NCBI GenBank assembly: GCA_002348585.1
Contig: DEBO01000038.1
Coordinates: forward strand, 1 to 27,653
Reading direction: 5' to 3'
DNA from: Alphaproteobacteria bacterium UBA2954
Lineage (GTDB): Bacteria > Pseudomonadota > Alphaproteobacteria > Puniceispirillales > Puniceispirillaceae
Length of the DNA stretch: 27,653 nt
The notes below the pieces were generated by a model, which searched no databases, was not told where the DNA came from, and saw only the letters and a program-made list of their open reading frames with translations. The stretch's first letter is position 1, and each line of letters begins with the position of its first letter. Of the stretch, positions 14,307 to 22,578 are shown in pieces. Both the position numbers and the translations under genes were made by a program.

Positions 14307-17300
14307 CGATTGGCCTTGGGAAGTCTCTGCGGTGTGAAGTCACGCTCGGTCAGCCCCTGGCGGAAGCTGTATTCACCCCAGGAGAGCCGTGTTGATTTGC
14401 CGGTCTGCATATTGTCCATGAGCATAGTGTGGGCACGCCAGAACTCTCCCTCATATTGTTTGTAATCCTCAAACTTCAGCGATTTTTCAAGGTCGCCGCG
14501 GCGGTTGTAGAAATCGATCTGATGCACCCGGTATTCATCAAGATCGATGAAGGACACACGCTTCGAATAGCCAGACCGCTTGTTCTTCGGGCGGCTTTCC
14601 ACAACGGCGCAGGTCAGCGCGCTGTCATGCACACAGGGCGCATCTTCCAGCCAGATGTGCTCATTGTCGGCGACCTCCTCTGATCCCAGATCCTCATAGG
14701 AGAATTCAGAGGAGACAAATTTGCCTGTCCGGTTCGAGGAGGAAATGCGCTTCACCCGCTTCACCGCCGGCAGGAAGATCCATTGCGAATCATCATCTGG
14801 CTCAATCTTCGAATGGGTCAGCAGGGCCGTGCCACGCACATCGCGCGGCTGCGAGAAGGTGATGATCGAACGGTCACCTTCTGAGACATTGGCAGCCTCT
14901 AGAATAGTGGAGCGGAACTTGCGAACCGACTCGTTGCCGGCCTTGTTCTTCAGCACCATTTCGCCCTCGACTGTGACGTCACCCCACCCTTTGTCGCGGT
15001 TGTCGGCTTCGGTGGCTATGGCGAGCCCCTTTTCATTGGAGGCCTCGACCGGCTTGGCCAGCGGCAGCAGCAACGCTGCGCTGGCGAGGCTAGCAATCAT
15101 CGCAAGCGAGGCGGTGGAGGTGGCATTTATCCTTATGGTATTCATCTTGTCCAGAAACATCAGAAGTGGTGGGAGGAAGAGGAAATCAACAAACAGCGCG
15201 AAGCTGAGTGTAATGGCTGTCAGCCTGGCCATGTCGCGGTTCACCGCAAAGCCAGACTGACCAAGAATGGCAAAACCGATAACGAGACCGAGCGAGGTCA
15301 CTGTAAGTGCCATGCCAACCGATTTGAAAGCATAGCGTACACTGTCCTCTGAGCTTTTTCCGCGTTTGCGGGCATTGGCGTATTTCAGCATGAAATGCAC
15401 CGTGTCATCGACAACGATGCCAAGCGTCATGGCCACAACAATAGATACGGCTAACGTCACATTGCCAACCATATAGCCCCACAGGCCAAAACCCATCATC
15501 GCAGGCAGCAGGTTCGGCGCCAGCGAGATGATGCCAAGCTTAAGATTGCGAAGCACAAGAAAAATCACGAAGGAGATGAACACAAGCGCAAGCGTCGTGC
15601 CCTGCAGCATCGAGGGCACGTCGCGGGCCGAGATCATCGTATAGACATGCGTCTGTCCGGTGACCGGACTCTTAAGCTCGGGTGCGTTGGTGTCGAACCA
15701 GTTCTGAATCTTCTCGTCGAGCGCGATTAGCTGGCGTGTTGTTGCATAGCGGACAAAGGCTGAGACCCGGGTCGAGGAGCGGTCGACATTGATCTGGTCT
15801 GTTAGATCCATGCCATAGCCAAGCGACAGCTCGTACAAGAACAGGAACTGCGAGGCTTCCTCGTCACTCTCCGGAATCCGGTAGAAAGCAGAATCGTCGC
15901 CATTCATATTCATGTTCAGCCGCTTTATCGTGTCGCTGAGCGAACGGATGTGGCTGACCTCAGGTTGCGCGCGCAGGAAGGCCGACAAATCATCAAGTTT
16001 TTTCAGATAGGCGACAGAATTTATGCCGTTCTCTTCTCCGGTATCGACTGAATATTCGAGGACATTCAGTCCGCCAAGCTCGGTTTCATAAAGGTCGGTT
16101 GCCTGGCGCGTCTCGAAACTCTCGTCGAAATAGCGCAGGAAATCATCTTCGAGCTTGATTTGTGAAATGCCGGCGCCAAACCCGATGATGATCACTGGAA
16201 TGCAAAGAAGAAGTCGCCTCTGGTGGCGGATGACAAACTCACCCAGCGCGACCATGAGGCGGTCGACCGACGCTTCGCCAAGCTTCTGGCGGATTGGAAT
16301 CCAGCAGATCAGCCCGGGAAGCAGGAACATAGTGAAGACCCAGACGCCGATCATGCCGCCTGCCACCATATTTCCTAGCTGGCGAAAGGGCGGCGAGATC
16401 GAGAAATTCAGCGATAGGAAGCCGATGGCTGTGGTGAAGACAGCCACCGTGATGCCAAGCCCGTGGTCAGTCAGCGCACGGCGTGCCCAGATGGTGCGGT
16501 CGGCGGTCTCCAGCATCGTCTGGCGGACCGAGGAGAGCACATGGACACCGCTGGCCACGGCAAGGGTAATGACCATGAGCGGGGCCACGGCGGTAGCGGA
16601 ATTGATTGGAATGTGGGTCCATCCCAGCGCGCCAAGCGAGACCAGCGCCGACAGTGCCGCGAGGATTAAGATCAGCAGCGATCCAGTGGCCGAGCGCAGC
16701 AGCAGCCCCACAATCAACAGCATCGACAACAGCATCGCCGGGGTCAGGGTTTTACCATCCTTCTGGCTGGCCGTGGCAAAGGCCTGGCTGATCGCAACCG
16801 AGCCGCTGGCTTTGAATGTGATTTCAGGATGGTTGGCGCGGTATTGTTCCAGAAGCGGCTCGAACTCGGCATTAATATTCGGAATTTCCGAAACAAGGTC
16901 GATGCCGGGTAGGCGGAAGATTACCGAAATCGCGGTGGCGGTGCCGTCTTCATTGATTAGGCTGTTGCGGATTTCAATTTTGTTAAGGGCGGCGATCTTC
17001 GCGGCGGCAGCTTCCTCAACGGTGACCATGGACGGTTCGGGCACCAGATCCTCGACCACCATCATGTCGCCATCGGCGTAGGTGTTCTGAAACCTCGTGA
17101 TCGAATTTACCAATCGTACATAGGGAAGGTTCCACAGATCCTTAGTCATCGCGCCAATCGTACCAAGCGTTTCTGGCGTGAAGACCTCACCATCCTTAGG
17201 CACAACGATGATCGCCAGATTGTCGTCCTTGGCAAATTCCTGTTCAAACCTGTCGAGCAGAATCTTGTCAGGATTGTCGGTAGCCATGAAGACTCGGCCA

Positions 17301-17413
17301 TCTGTATCAAGCTTCAGATTTGGAATGCCGGCAAAGATTGCGAAGGCCATCAGCATTGTAGCAATTGCCATCTGGATCCTGTTTTTCACAACGAAATCAG
17401 CGAAACGTTCCAT
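14303..17413 (-). CDS. RND/MMPL exporter fused to a LolA-like outer-membrane lipoprotein-sorting domain
   Basis: 1036 residues from ATG 17413, chosen because GGAGAGG precedes it; the frame is open further upstream but without a ribosome site. Residues 1-756 form an RND exporter of the MMPL type: an N-terminal helix (about 12-32), a large periplasmic loop, a block of helices around residues 220-395, a second loop (about 410-600) and a second helix block (about 605-755), with GIVVDDTVHFMLKYANARK in the second block as in this family. After FLDK comes MNTIRINATSTASLAM and an Ala/Leu-rich stretch ending KPVEA (757-791), which looks like a signal peptide. Residues 792-1036 then resemble LolA-like proteins (KGWGDVTVEGEM, RDVRGTALLT, QWIFLPAVKRVKRI). 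Such partners are usually separate genes. Inner membrane and periplasm; substrate probably a lipid or hydrophobic molecule. Confidence 0.85.
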   Translation of the reverse strand: MERFADFVVKNRIQMAIATMLMAFAIFAGIPNLKLDTDGRVFMATDNPDKILLDRFEQEFAKDDNLAIIVVPKDGEVFTPETLGTIGAMTKDLWNLPYVRLVNSITRFQNTYADGDMMVVEDLVPEPSMVTVEEAAAAKIAALNKIEIRNSLINEDGTATAISVIFRLPGIDLVSEIPNINAEFEPLLEQYRANHPEITFKASGSVAISQAFATASQKDGKTLTPAMLLSMLLIVGLLLRSATGSLLILILAALSALVSLGALGWTHIPINSATAVAPLMVITLAVASGVHVLSSVRQTMLETADRTIWARRALTDHGLGITVAVFTTAIGFLSLNFSISPPFRQLGNMVAGGMIGVWVFTMFLLPGLICWIPIRQKLGEASVDRLMVALGEFVIRHQRRLLLCIPVIIIGFGAGISQIKLEDDFLRYFDESFETRQATDLYETELGGLNVLEYSVDTGEENGINSVAYLKKLDDLSAFLRAQPEVSHIRSLSDTIKRLNMNMNGDDSAFYRIPESDEEASQFLFLYELSLGYGMDLTDQINVDRSSTRVSAFVRYATTRQLIALDEKIQNWFDTNAPELKSPVTGQTHVYTMISARDVPSMLQGTTLALVFISFVIFLVLRNLKLGIISLAPNLLPAMMGFGLWGYMVGNVTLAVSIVVAMTLGIVVDDTVHFMLKYANARKRGKSSEDSVRYAFKSVGMALTVTSLGLVIGFAILGQSGFAVNRDMARLTAITLSFALFVDFLFLPPLLMFLDKMNTIRINATSTASLAMIASLASAALLLPLAKPVEASNEKGLAIATEADNRDKGWGDVTVEGEMVLKNKAGNESVRKFRSTILEAANVSEGDRSIITFSQPRDVRGTALLTHSKIEPDDDSQWIFLPAVKRVKRISSSNRTGKFVSSEFSYEDLGSEEVADNEHIWLEDAPCVHDSALTCAVVESRPKNKRSGYSKRVSFIDLDEYRVHQIDFYNRRGDLEKSLKFEDYKQYEGEFWRAHTMLMDNMQTGKSTRLSWGEYSFRQGLTERDFTPQRLPKANR

Positions 17414-17989
17414 ATGTGCCTCTCCGGACGGGATGTCTTCCAGCCTTATGATCTGGCCGGAGTTGGTGGGCTTGGCTTTAGCGTGACCTTGCGTACAAGC
17501 TTGTAATCTAAATTTTACGACAATCACCTGTCAGCAGACTGTTGTTACGGCACAAAATATATCGCCCGGTATTTATGATCAAAGGTTCAAGTACCATGGC
17601 CCGAACGACACCCTCCATGCAACAGAGTTGCTGATGCTGTTTTACAGCCTAGGTCATCCTTTGATTGGAGTTGTAGGATTGTTGAGCGGAGGTACTTGCG
17701 CCCAACAGTTATCAAAAAATAAGTTTCCGCTGAATGCCTCATGTTATTACGCCGTCTTCACCTTTCTGAAATTCTTGTTATCACTAGCCAGGAGTAGAAA
17801 AGTTTTAGAAAGCGGTCCTAGTTTTTTGGTATCCATGAATACACAGATGTGGACATATCAACCTGAATATCGGTTTTCCCTATAAATTGTGTCTCAATAT
17901 GTTGAGCCAGATGAAATTAATCAATAAGAATATGTTCATAATTAGGTTTTTTTCTTACTATCATTCATAGTTCAGAAAAATATTTTCTA
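17414..17989. other. Geneless 576-base gap; long unstarted open frame
   Basis: The gap holds the upstream region of the RND operon (minus) and of the cyclic-nucleotide-binding gene (plus). One plus-strand frame is open from 17487 to the TAA at 17885 (132 codons). Its first ATG comes only at 17634 and the first TTG at 17628, neither with a Shine-Dalgarno. The peptide from there is hydrophobic at first (LGHPLIGVVGLLSGG) and matches nothing I know. It may be a decayed gene or chance. Confidence 0.3.
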
Positions 17990-18355
17990 ATGAGAGAGGC
18001 CATGGAAAAAAAGCGATACAATGCGGGACAGGTAATATTCAATGTGGGCGATGCAGCTGACGGGTTATATCTTATCGCCTCTGGGACTGTTGGTGTATAT
18101 TTTCCAGGAAATATATCATCTAACAAGCCAGATATTACGCTTAAAGAAACAGAAATAATTGGCGAGATGGGAGTTATAGACTCAGAACTTAGGACCGCCA
18201 CTGCAAGAGCCTATTCTGAAGTTGACGTTATCCATGTCACGAAAGAGGATTTTGAAAAAAAGCTAGCAGAAACTGATATTATCATTAGGGGGGTCGTCGC
18301 AGTCTTGAGTGACCGCTTGCGTCAACTTCAAAAAAGGAGAGTGGGTCAAAATTAG
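17990..18355 (+). CDS. Stand-alone cyclic-nucleotide-binding domain protein
   Basis: 121 residues consisting of a single CNB (Crp/Fnr effector) domain with no HTH. The beta-roll motif GQVIFNVGDAADGLYLIASG (13-32) is followed by the phosphate-binding cassette GEMGVIDSELRTATARA (58-74) with the key Glu59 and phosphate-binding Arg68, so it should bind cAMP or cGMP. An inner ATG at 18002 is an alternative start. A C-terminal helix (DRLRQLQKRR) ends the protein. With no output domain it must work by protein contact. The adenylate cyclase encoded convergently 215 bases away is the obvious source of its ligand. Confidence 0.85.
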   Translation: MREAMEKKRYNAGQVIFNVGDAADGLYLIASGTVGVYFPGNISSNKPDITLKETEIIGEMGVIDSELRTATARAYSEVDVIHVTKEDFEKKLAETDIIIRGVVAVLSDRLRQLQKRRVGQN

Positions 18356-18569
18356 TCTCTCTGTTCATTAGTTTTTTGATTTATCAGAAACAGACACAGT
18401 CTCTCTTCTATTTATAGCAATACCACTTCCACATTATAAGAATTGGGTATTTCATTTAAACACCATATTGAAAGTGAATATAAGACAAATTATCTATTGA
18501 TAAGGCTTATATAGAGGCGTGGCTTGGTGCATGGTTTTGAATTAGCATTTTTGAATTTTCAAAAGTTCA

Positions 18570-20048
18570 CTAAACCAGTCGACTTAGAATCTCAGAAACC
18601 AGCTTCATTGCTCGGTCGTTATCTTCTATTTCATTTGGGTCAAAAGTTAATGAGAGGCCCGGGATTGATTTGACAAGTTTCGATGAATAAAGGTTACTAT
18701 TTGATGAAAAACCTGAAACTTCATAGGTTTTAATTGGATAAGAAATTCCCTTTACTGAGATATCCTGTTTTTTGACGCATTTCATTTCATCTTTAACTAG
18801 AAGATAAGTGTCTTCCGATATTAAAATTTTGTTCGGCTCTGAGCTTGATTCAAGTCTAGATGCCAAATTAACACCGTTCCCTATAACGGTGTAATCCAAA
18901 CGATCTTCTGAGCCAAAATTTCCGACTGTGCATACACCTGAGTGTATTCCTATTCTCGCATTAAGAGTGCTAGCTATTCCTCTTTCCCGCCAACCCTCCC
19001 TCAAGGATTCCAATCTATCAAGCATCTCAAGCGCCATGGAGACACATGCGATTGCATCCTCTTTGTTTCCTTTACTTTCCGGATCACCAAAAAATACTAA
19101 GATTGCATCACCAATATATTTATCTATAGTCCCGCCCCAATTGATAGCAATCCTAGACATCGCTGTTAAATATTCAGTCAAAATATCTGTTAATATCTCA
19201 GGTTCCAATTTTTCCGTTAAGTGTGTAAAACCCTGGAGGTCACAGAAAAATACAGTGAGTGGCTTCCGCTGTGTTTGAATTTTTACATCTAATTCTCCAG
19301 AAAAAATTGAGTCGTAAACTTGTGGAGAAAAATATTTTGAGAGTTTTTCAGAGAGCGCAACCAATTCCTCTGTCCGGTCAGACACTTTTTTTTCCAAATT
19401 TAAGTTTAAGTCAGCTAATTCCGCGTGGGCTCTGTCTAATTCGCGCAAGCGTTGTTGTTCTAAATTGTAAAGTTTGGCATTTTGAAGTGCGCTAGCTGTC
19501 TGATTAGCTAATATTTTAATGATAAGCTCATCTGACTTATCAAAAATGTTTACCCTATCACTTTCAACTGAAAACACTCCTATAAGCTCGTTTTCTATTA
19601 ACATGGGGATCGCCACCTGACTTTCGGCATTTTGAAGGCCTGGTAAGACTATTTCATCCAAAGGTTTTCCTTTGTTCACAGGCTGGACTTGCTCCTTGAT
19701 CGCGTTGATATATTTTTTTTGCGCGCCCATGTTAGCCATTCGCATTAATTTCTTCTTTTTGGCTACCATGCCTATAACACCAACGCCAATTTTCACCTCT
19801 GCGCCAATACCCTGGTCATCGTAGCCATAAGTTGCAATTACTTTGAGGGAGCCTACATTCTGATCTACTAAAAGTATCATGGAGTGTTCGAAGTCAAAAT
19901 ACTCATGCATACTCGCCAGCATAGTATTAGCGATCGCATCCATATCCAATGATTTGTTTATTTTGGATGCGACTTTTTCAATAATATTAATTTCGTTATT
20001 TCGACGTTCTAAGAGACGTTTTACATCGTCGATGTCATTTCCATCCAT
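18570..20048 (-). CDS. GAF-domain class III adenylate cyclase
   Basis: 492 residues from ATG 20048 (TTG 20051 is the alternative). Domains: a GAF sensor (about 25-195), a coiled-coil linker (about 195-238), and a class III cyclase catalytic domain (about 262-450). All catalytic residues are visible: metal-binding D270 in FFCDLQGF and D314 in IGDAIL, adenine-specifying K310 (TIDKYIGD) and D385 (RLDYTVIG), transition-state N394 and R398 (GNGVNLASRLE). The Lys/Asp pair predicts cAMP rather than cGMP. No membrane helix, so it should be cytoplasmic. It follows two FMN split-barrel genes in the same direction (63-base gap), suggesting its GAF-regulated activity is tied to a flavin or redox input. 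Confidence 0.92.
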   Translation of the reverse strand: MDGNDIDDVKRLLERRNNEINIIEKVASKINKSLDMDAIANTMLASMHEYFDFEHSMILLVDQNVGSLKVIATYGYDDQGIGAEVKIGVGVIGMVAKKKKLMRMANMGAQKKYINAIKEQVQPVNKGKPLDEIVLPGLQNAESQVAIPMLIENELIGVFSVESDRVNIFDKSDELIIKILANQTASALQNAKLYNLEQQRLRELDRAHAELADLNLNLEKKVSDRTEELVALSEKLSKYFSPQVYDSIFSGELDVKIQTQRKPLTVFFCDLQGFTHLTEKLEPEILTDILTEYLTAMSRIAINWGGTIDKYIGDAILVFFGDPESKGNKEDAIACVSMALEMLDRLESLREGWRERGIASTLNARIGIHSGVCTVGNFGSEDRLDYTVIGNGVNLASRLESSSEPNKILISEDTYLLVKDEMKCVKKQDISVKGISYPIKTYEVSGFSSNSNLYSSKLVKSIPGLSLTFDPNEIEDNDRAMKLVSEILSRLV

Positions 20049-20111
20049 CAAAATGAGGCTCCATATTCATCTGGGAACACCATCATAACCATGAAGCCTG
20101 GCAGCTACTTT

Positions 20112-20501
20112 TCAATTTGTTTTAATAATTGACAGCACTTTATAAATGTCTGCACCTTTTAATTCAAAAATACCAGACATTCCAGTCATGGAGGCGATTG
20201 CTTCGAGTTTCATATCCATTTCATCAAATAGGTCGCCATCACTTTCGGTACGCGCATATTGTAGCTCTAAATTAAACATATCAAAATTCTCAGGATTTAA
20301 AATTGTGGCGTAAGCAAACGGATTTTGACTGATGTTTTTTTTTGTTTTATTGAAAAATTGAAATGACAATGCAACCTCAGTTGCATTTACATACCATATT
20401 TGAGAGATAACGGTTGTATTAGGTTCGCCTTCGCTTGATGACGTTGTAATCCAACTTGGAAACATACCTTGGAGAGCTGGAAGATGTTCTTCATTAATCA
20501 T
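20112..20501 (-). CDS. Pyridoxamine 5'-phosphate oxidase-like FMN split-barrel protein
   Basis: 129 residues beginning MINEEHLPALQGMFPSWITT, then GEPNTTVISQIWYVN and VALSFQFFNKTKKNISQNP, the recognisable pattern of a PNPOx-like subgroup that binds FMN, F420 or haem. The C-terminal half (YARTESDGDLFDEMDMKLEA, then GADIYKVLSI) matches the same subgroup as I remember it, so the domain seems complete. It is not a true PdxH, which is longer and has a substrate-binding C-terminus. It lies directly upstream of the GAF-cyclase and 18 bases after a second split-barrel gene, so all three are probably co-transcribed. A sensor or flavin-reductase partner role is inferred. Confidence 0.8.
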   Translation of the reverse strand: MINEEHLPALQGMFPSWITTSSSEGEPNTTVISQIWYVNATEVALSFQFFNKTKKNISQNPFAYATILNPENFDMFNLELQYARTESDGDLFDEMDMKLEAIASMTGMSGIFELKGADIYKVLSIIKTN

Positions 20502-20519
20502 AGAATTTCTCAGAATTAC

Positions 20520-20972
20520 CTAAACTTGCTTGCCTGCGTCTGGTCCAGGCGTTTGGATAAAAATTTTATTCACTTTAAATACTACCGTCACGTTTGGGGT
20601 TCTCAACCAATACTTGTCTGCTAAATCTTGCGTAATCCCCAATGCAGAAAAGGGTTCGTAAATCCCATGCCTCAATTTATCGCAGACAAATTTTTCGTTC
20701 TCTTGAACATCCCTTAACGTTATTACAGGCCCTTTTATATTATAAGCTTCATGGCTAATAGCACCTACAAAAAGGCTGACCATTGAGCCAACAACCAAAT
20801 TATTTAAGAATGGCTCGCTGGACTCTTTATTCAGACAACAAGATATCTCCTCAAAATCCCGATTGTAAATGACACCCAAAACATCAGAATGAAATGGTCT
20901 CAAAGAGGAAGAAACACATCCTATGTGTCCAATACCAGTCGTTAACACTTCGTGTATCTTATCAGTGACCAT
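20520..20972 (-). CDS. PNPOx-like FMN-binding split-barrel protein 2
   Basis: 150 residues from ATG 20972. The frame extends upstream to a TTG at 21053, but that extension is a hydrophobic, Trp/Phe-rich stretch without a Shine-Dalgarno, while the product from 20972 begins MVTDKIHEVLTTGIGHIGCV as a split-barrel protein should. RPFHSDVLGVIYN and the segment around GAISHEAYNIKGPVITL fit beta strands of a flavin-binding split barrel that sees a nucleotide-like cofactor. First gene of the three-gene minus-strand group leading to the cyclase. It is only weakly similar to the next gene, so it is a distant paralogue rather than a duplicate. Confidence 0.65.
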   Translation of the reverse strand: MVTDKIHEVLTTGIGHIGCVSSSLRPFHSDVLGVIYNRDFEEISCCLNKESSEPFLNNLVVGSMVSLFVGAISHEAYNIKGPVITLRDVQENEKFVCDKLRHGIYEPFSALGITQDLADKYWLRTPNVTVVFKVNKIFIQTPGPDAGKQV

Positions 20973-21153
20973 AAAAAATAATTGATCAAAACATGTAAAA
21001 TGAAAACCCCAGAACCAGATAATTACCAAATGGCAGTAAGTGAAAATTTTCAAAGATAAAAGTCCTTAGAGTATGGGGTATCTTTTTAAATGAACACTTT
21101 TCGTTCTGATTAACAGAGTCTCAAAAACACAATTAATTCAATACACATACAAA

Positions 21154-21290
21154 AGACCGCGGTCCGAAAGCCACAGACCGAGCAGCTACAGCACCCACCC
21201 CTTAATCACATTTCTAAAGCCGATTTGCAAAGCCAATCAGTAACCCCGGTCGGTGGTCTACAGTCCTTGGAACTGGGCTGTTTTCCAATC
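21154..21290 (-). repeat. Intergenic mosaic repeat, copy F (inverted)
   Basis: Read on the minus strand this contains, in the same order as copy B: CAGTTCCAAGGACTGTAGACC, CGACCGGGGTTACTGATTGG (C, then a hairpin region), AAGGGGTGGG, GCTGCTCGGTCTGTGGC and GGACCGCGGTC. It is the longest match to copy B and lies between the split-barrel gene group and the quinone oxidoreductase gene. Confidence 0.75.
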
Positions 21291-21336
21291 TTTTATCCAG
21301 AAAAAGGCACTTTAACTCGGCTGCTGGCATGCCAAG

Positions 21337-22338
21337 CTATTTTGAAAAATCCAAGATCAGTTTTCCAATATGTGTGCTTGATTCCATCATCCGATGTGCG
21401 TCGGCAGCTTCAGCTAATGGAAAAGTTTTATGAACAATAATTTTTAATTTCTCTAATTCGAAAAGCGGAAGCACTTTTTCTCTCAGTTGCGCTGCAATTG
21501 CGCCTTTTTGCTCGATTGTGCGTGGCCGCAAAGTCGATCCAGTTACTGTCAATCTGTTCAACATAACAGGCATTAAGTTGATTTTGTTGACTGGTGATTT
21601 CAAGAAAGCTATCTGAACCAATCTGCCTTCAATTGCGAGACATGCTATGTTTTTCTGGATATAATCTCCACCTACCATATCAAGAATAAGATTTACACCT
21701 TTTCCATTTGTGAATTCCGCAACTTTTGCTACAAAATCTTCTTCACGATAATTGATCACGTGTTCCGCACCAAGGTCTGCGCACGCTGCACATTTAGCTT
21801 CGTTACCAGCTGTTGTAATCACCTCCGCTCCAAAATGATGCGCTAGTTGAATAGCTGTTGTTCCAATGCCGCTTGACCCGCCATGTATCAAAATTGTTTC
21901 ACCAGACTGAAGGCCACCGCGCTCAAACACATTTGTCCAAACAGTAAAATAATTTTCTGGCACTCCTGCAGCTTCAATCATTGAGAGCCCTTTCGGAATT
22001 GGAAGAACCTGCAGTACTGGCGCAACGCAATATTCTGCGTATCCTCCGCCAGAAACAAGCGCACAAACCTTATCTCCAATTTTAAAACTTTTAACACCCT
22101 CTGCTATGGCAACAACTTCGCCCGCCACCTCAAGACCGGGAATTTGTGATGCGCCAGGTGGCGGATTGTAGTTGCCCTCACGCTGAAGTACATCTGGTCT
22201 GTTCACACCAGCTGCTTCAACACGAATCATTACTTCATTTTCAGAAAGTTTTGGAACCTCACTCGTATTCACAACGAGGACATCTGGCTCCCCAGGTTGC
22301 AAAATAGTGATGTGTTTCATTGATATTGGAACTGTCAT
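21337..22338 (-). CDS. NAD(P)H:quinone oxidoreductase, zinc-free MDR family (PIG3-like)
   Basis: 333 residues, the usual length for quinone oxidoreductases of the medium-chain dehydrogenase superfamily. The PIG3-type signature VNRPDVLQREGNYNPPPGAS (near 45-64) and the absence of a structural zinc cysteine cluster mark the zinc-free branch. The Rossmann NADPH-binding motif ILIHGGSSGIGTTAIQLA is near 147-164. It reduces quinones or 2-enals in one- or two-electron steps in the cytoplasm. The start may be ATG 22338 or the inner ATG at 22320 (MKHITILQPG). Read opposite to the following CoA-transferase gene. Function in this pathway is unknown; detoxification or ene-reduction of a degradation intermediate is plausible. 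Confidence 0.9.
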   Translation of the reverse strand: MTVPISMKHITILQPGEPDVLVVNTSEVPKLSENEVMIRVEAAGVNRPDVLQREGNYNPPPGASQIPGLEVAGEVVAIAEGVKSFKIGDKVCALVSGGGYAEYCVAPVLQVLPIPKGLSMIEAAGVPENYFTVWTNVFERGGLQSGETILIHGGSSGIGTTAIQLAHHFGAEVITTAGNEAKCAACADLGAEHVINYREEDFVAKVAEFTNGKGVNLILDMVGGDYIQKNIACLAIEGRLVQIAFLKSPVNKINLMPVMLNRLTVTGSTLRPRTIEQKGAIAAQLREKVLPLFELEKLKIIVHKTFPLAEAADAHRMMESSTHIGKLILDFSK

Positions 22339-22503
22339 ATTAATCTCGGGTTTAAGATGAATAAGTATAAATCTAATTAATAACGCTTTCGTCTCGCTGC
22401 ATGTTAAACACAGGCGTCTTGTTTATCTGATCTTGGCAACTCAATGCTAAAACTGCCAAGACCTGTTTAAGCATTCCTCAAAATATGTCATCATAACAAA
22501 GAA

Positions 22504-22556
22504 AACCACGGTCGAGCGGCTCTGCCAACCCAGCGTAGAACCGCGGTCCGCGCCCA
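22504..22556 (-). repeat. Intergenic mosaic repeat, copy D (inverted)
   Basis: On the minus strand: GCGCGGACCGCGGTTCTACG, then TGGGTTGGCAGAGCC and CTCGACCGTGGTTTTC, matching copy C (7443-7500) almost base for base in the last 29 bases. It lies about 25 bases upstream of the CoA-transferase start, just as copy C lies upstream of the crotonase start. Confidence 0.75.
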
Positions 22557-22578
22557 GAAAAGATTGAGGAACAGAGAT

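Noticed and set aside
16155..17081. 308-residue frame opposite the RND exporter
   Set aside because: It lies wholly antisense to a well-supported gene in GC-rich DNA, where long shadow frames are expected; its composition is Ser/Arg/Ala-rich with no domain pattern.
17628..17885. 85-residue frame as a real gene
   Set aside because: TTG start, no ribosome site, no recognisable family; kept only as part of the open-frame observation.
20973..21053. 27-residue N-terminal extension of the second split-barrel protein
   Set aside because: TTG start without Shine-Dalgarno, and the residues do not fit the family; the inner ATG 20972 gives a normal domain start.
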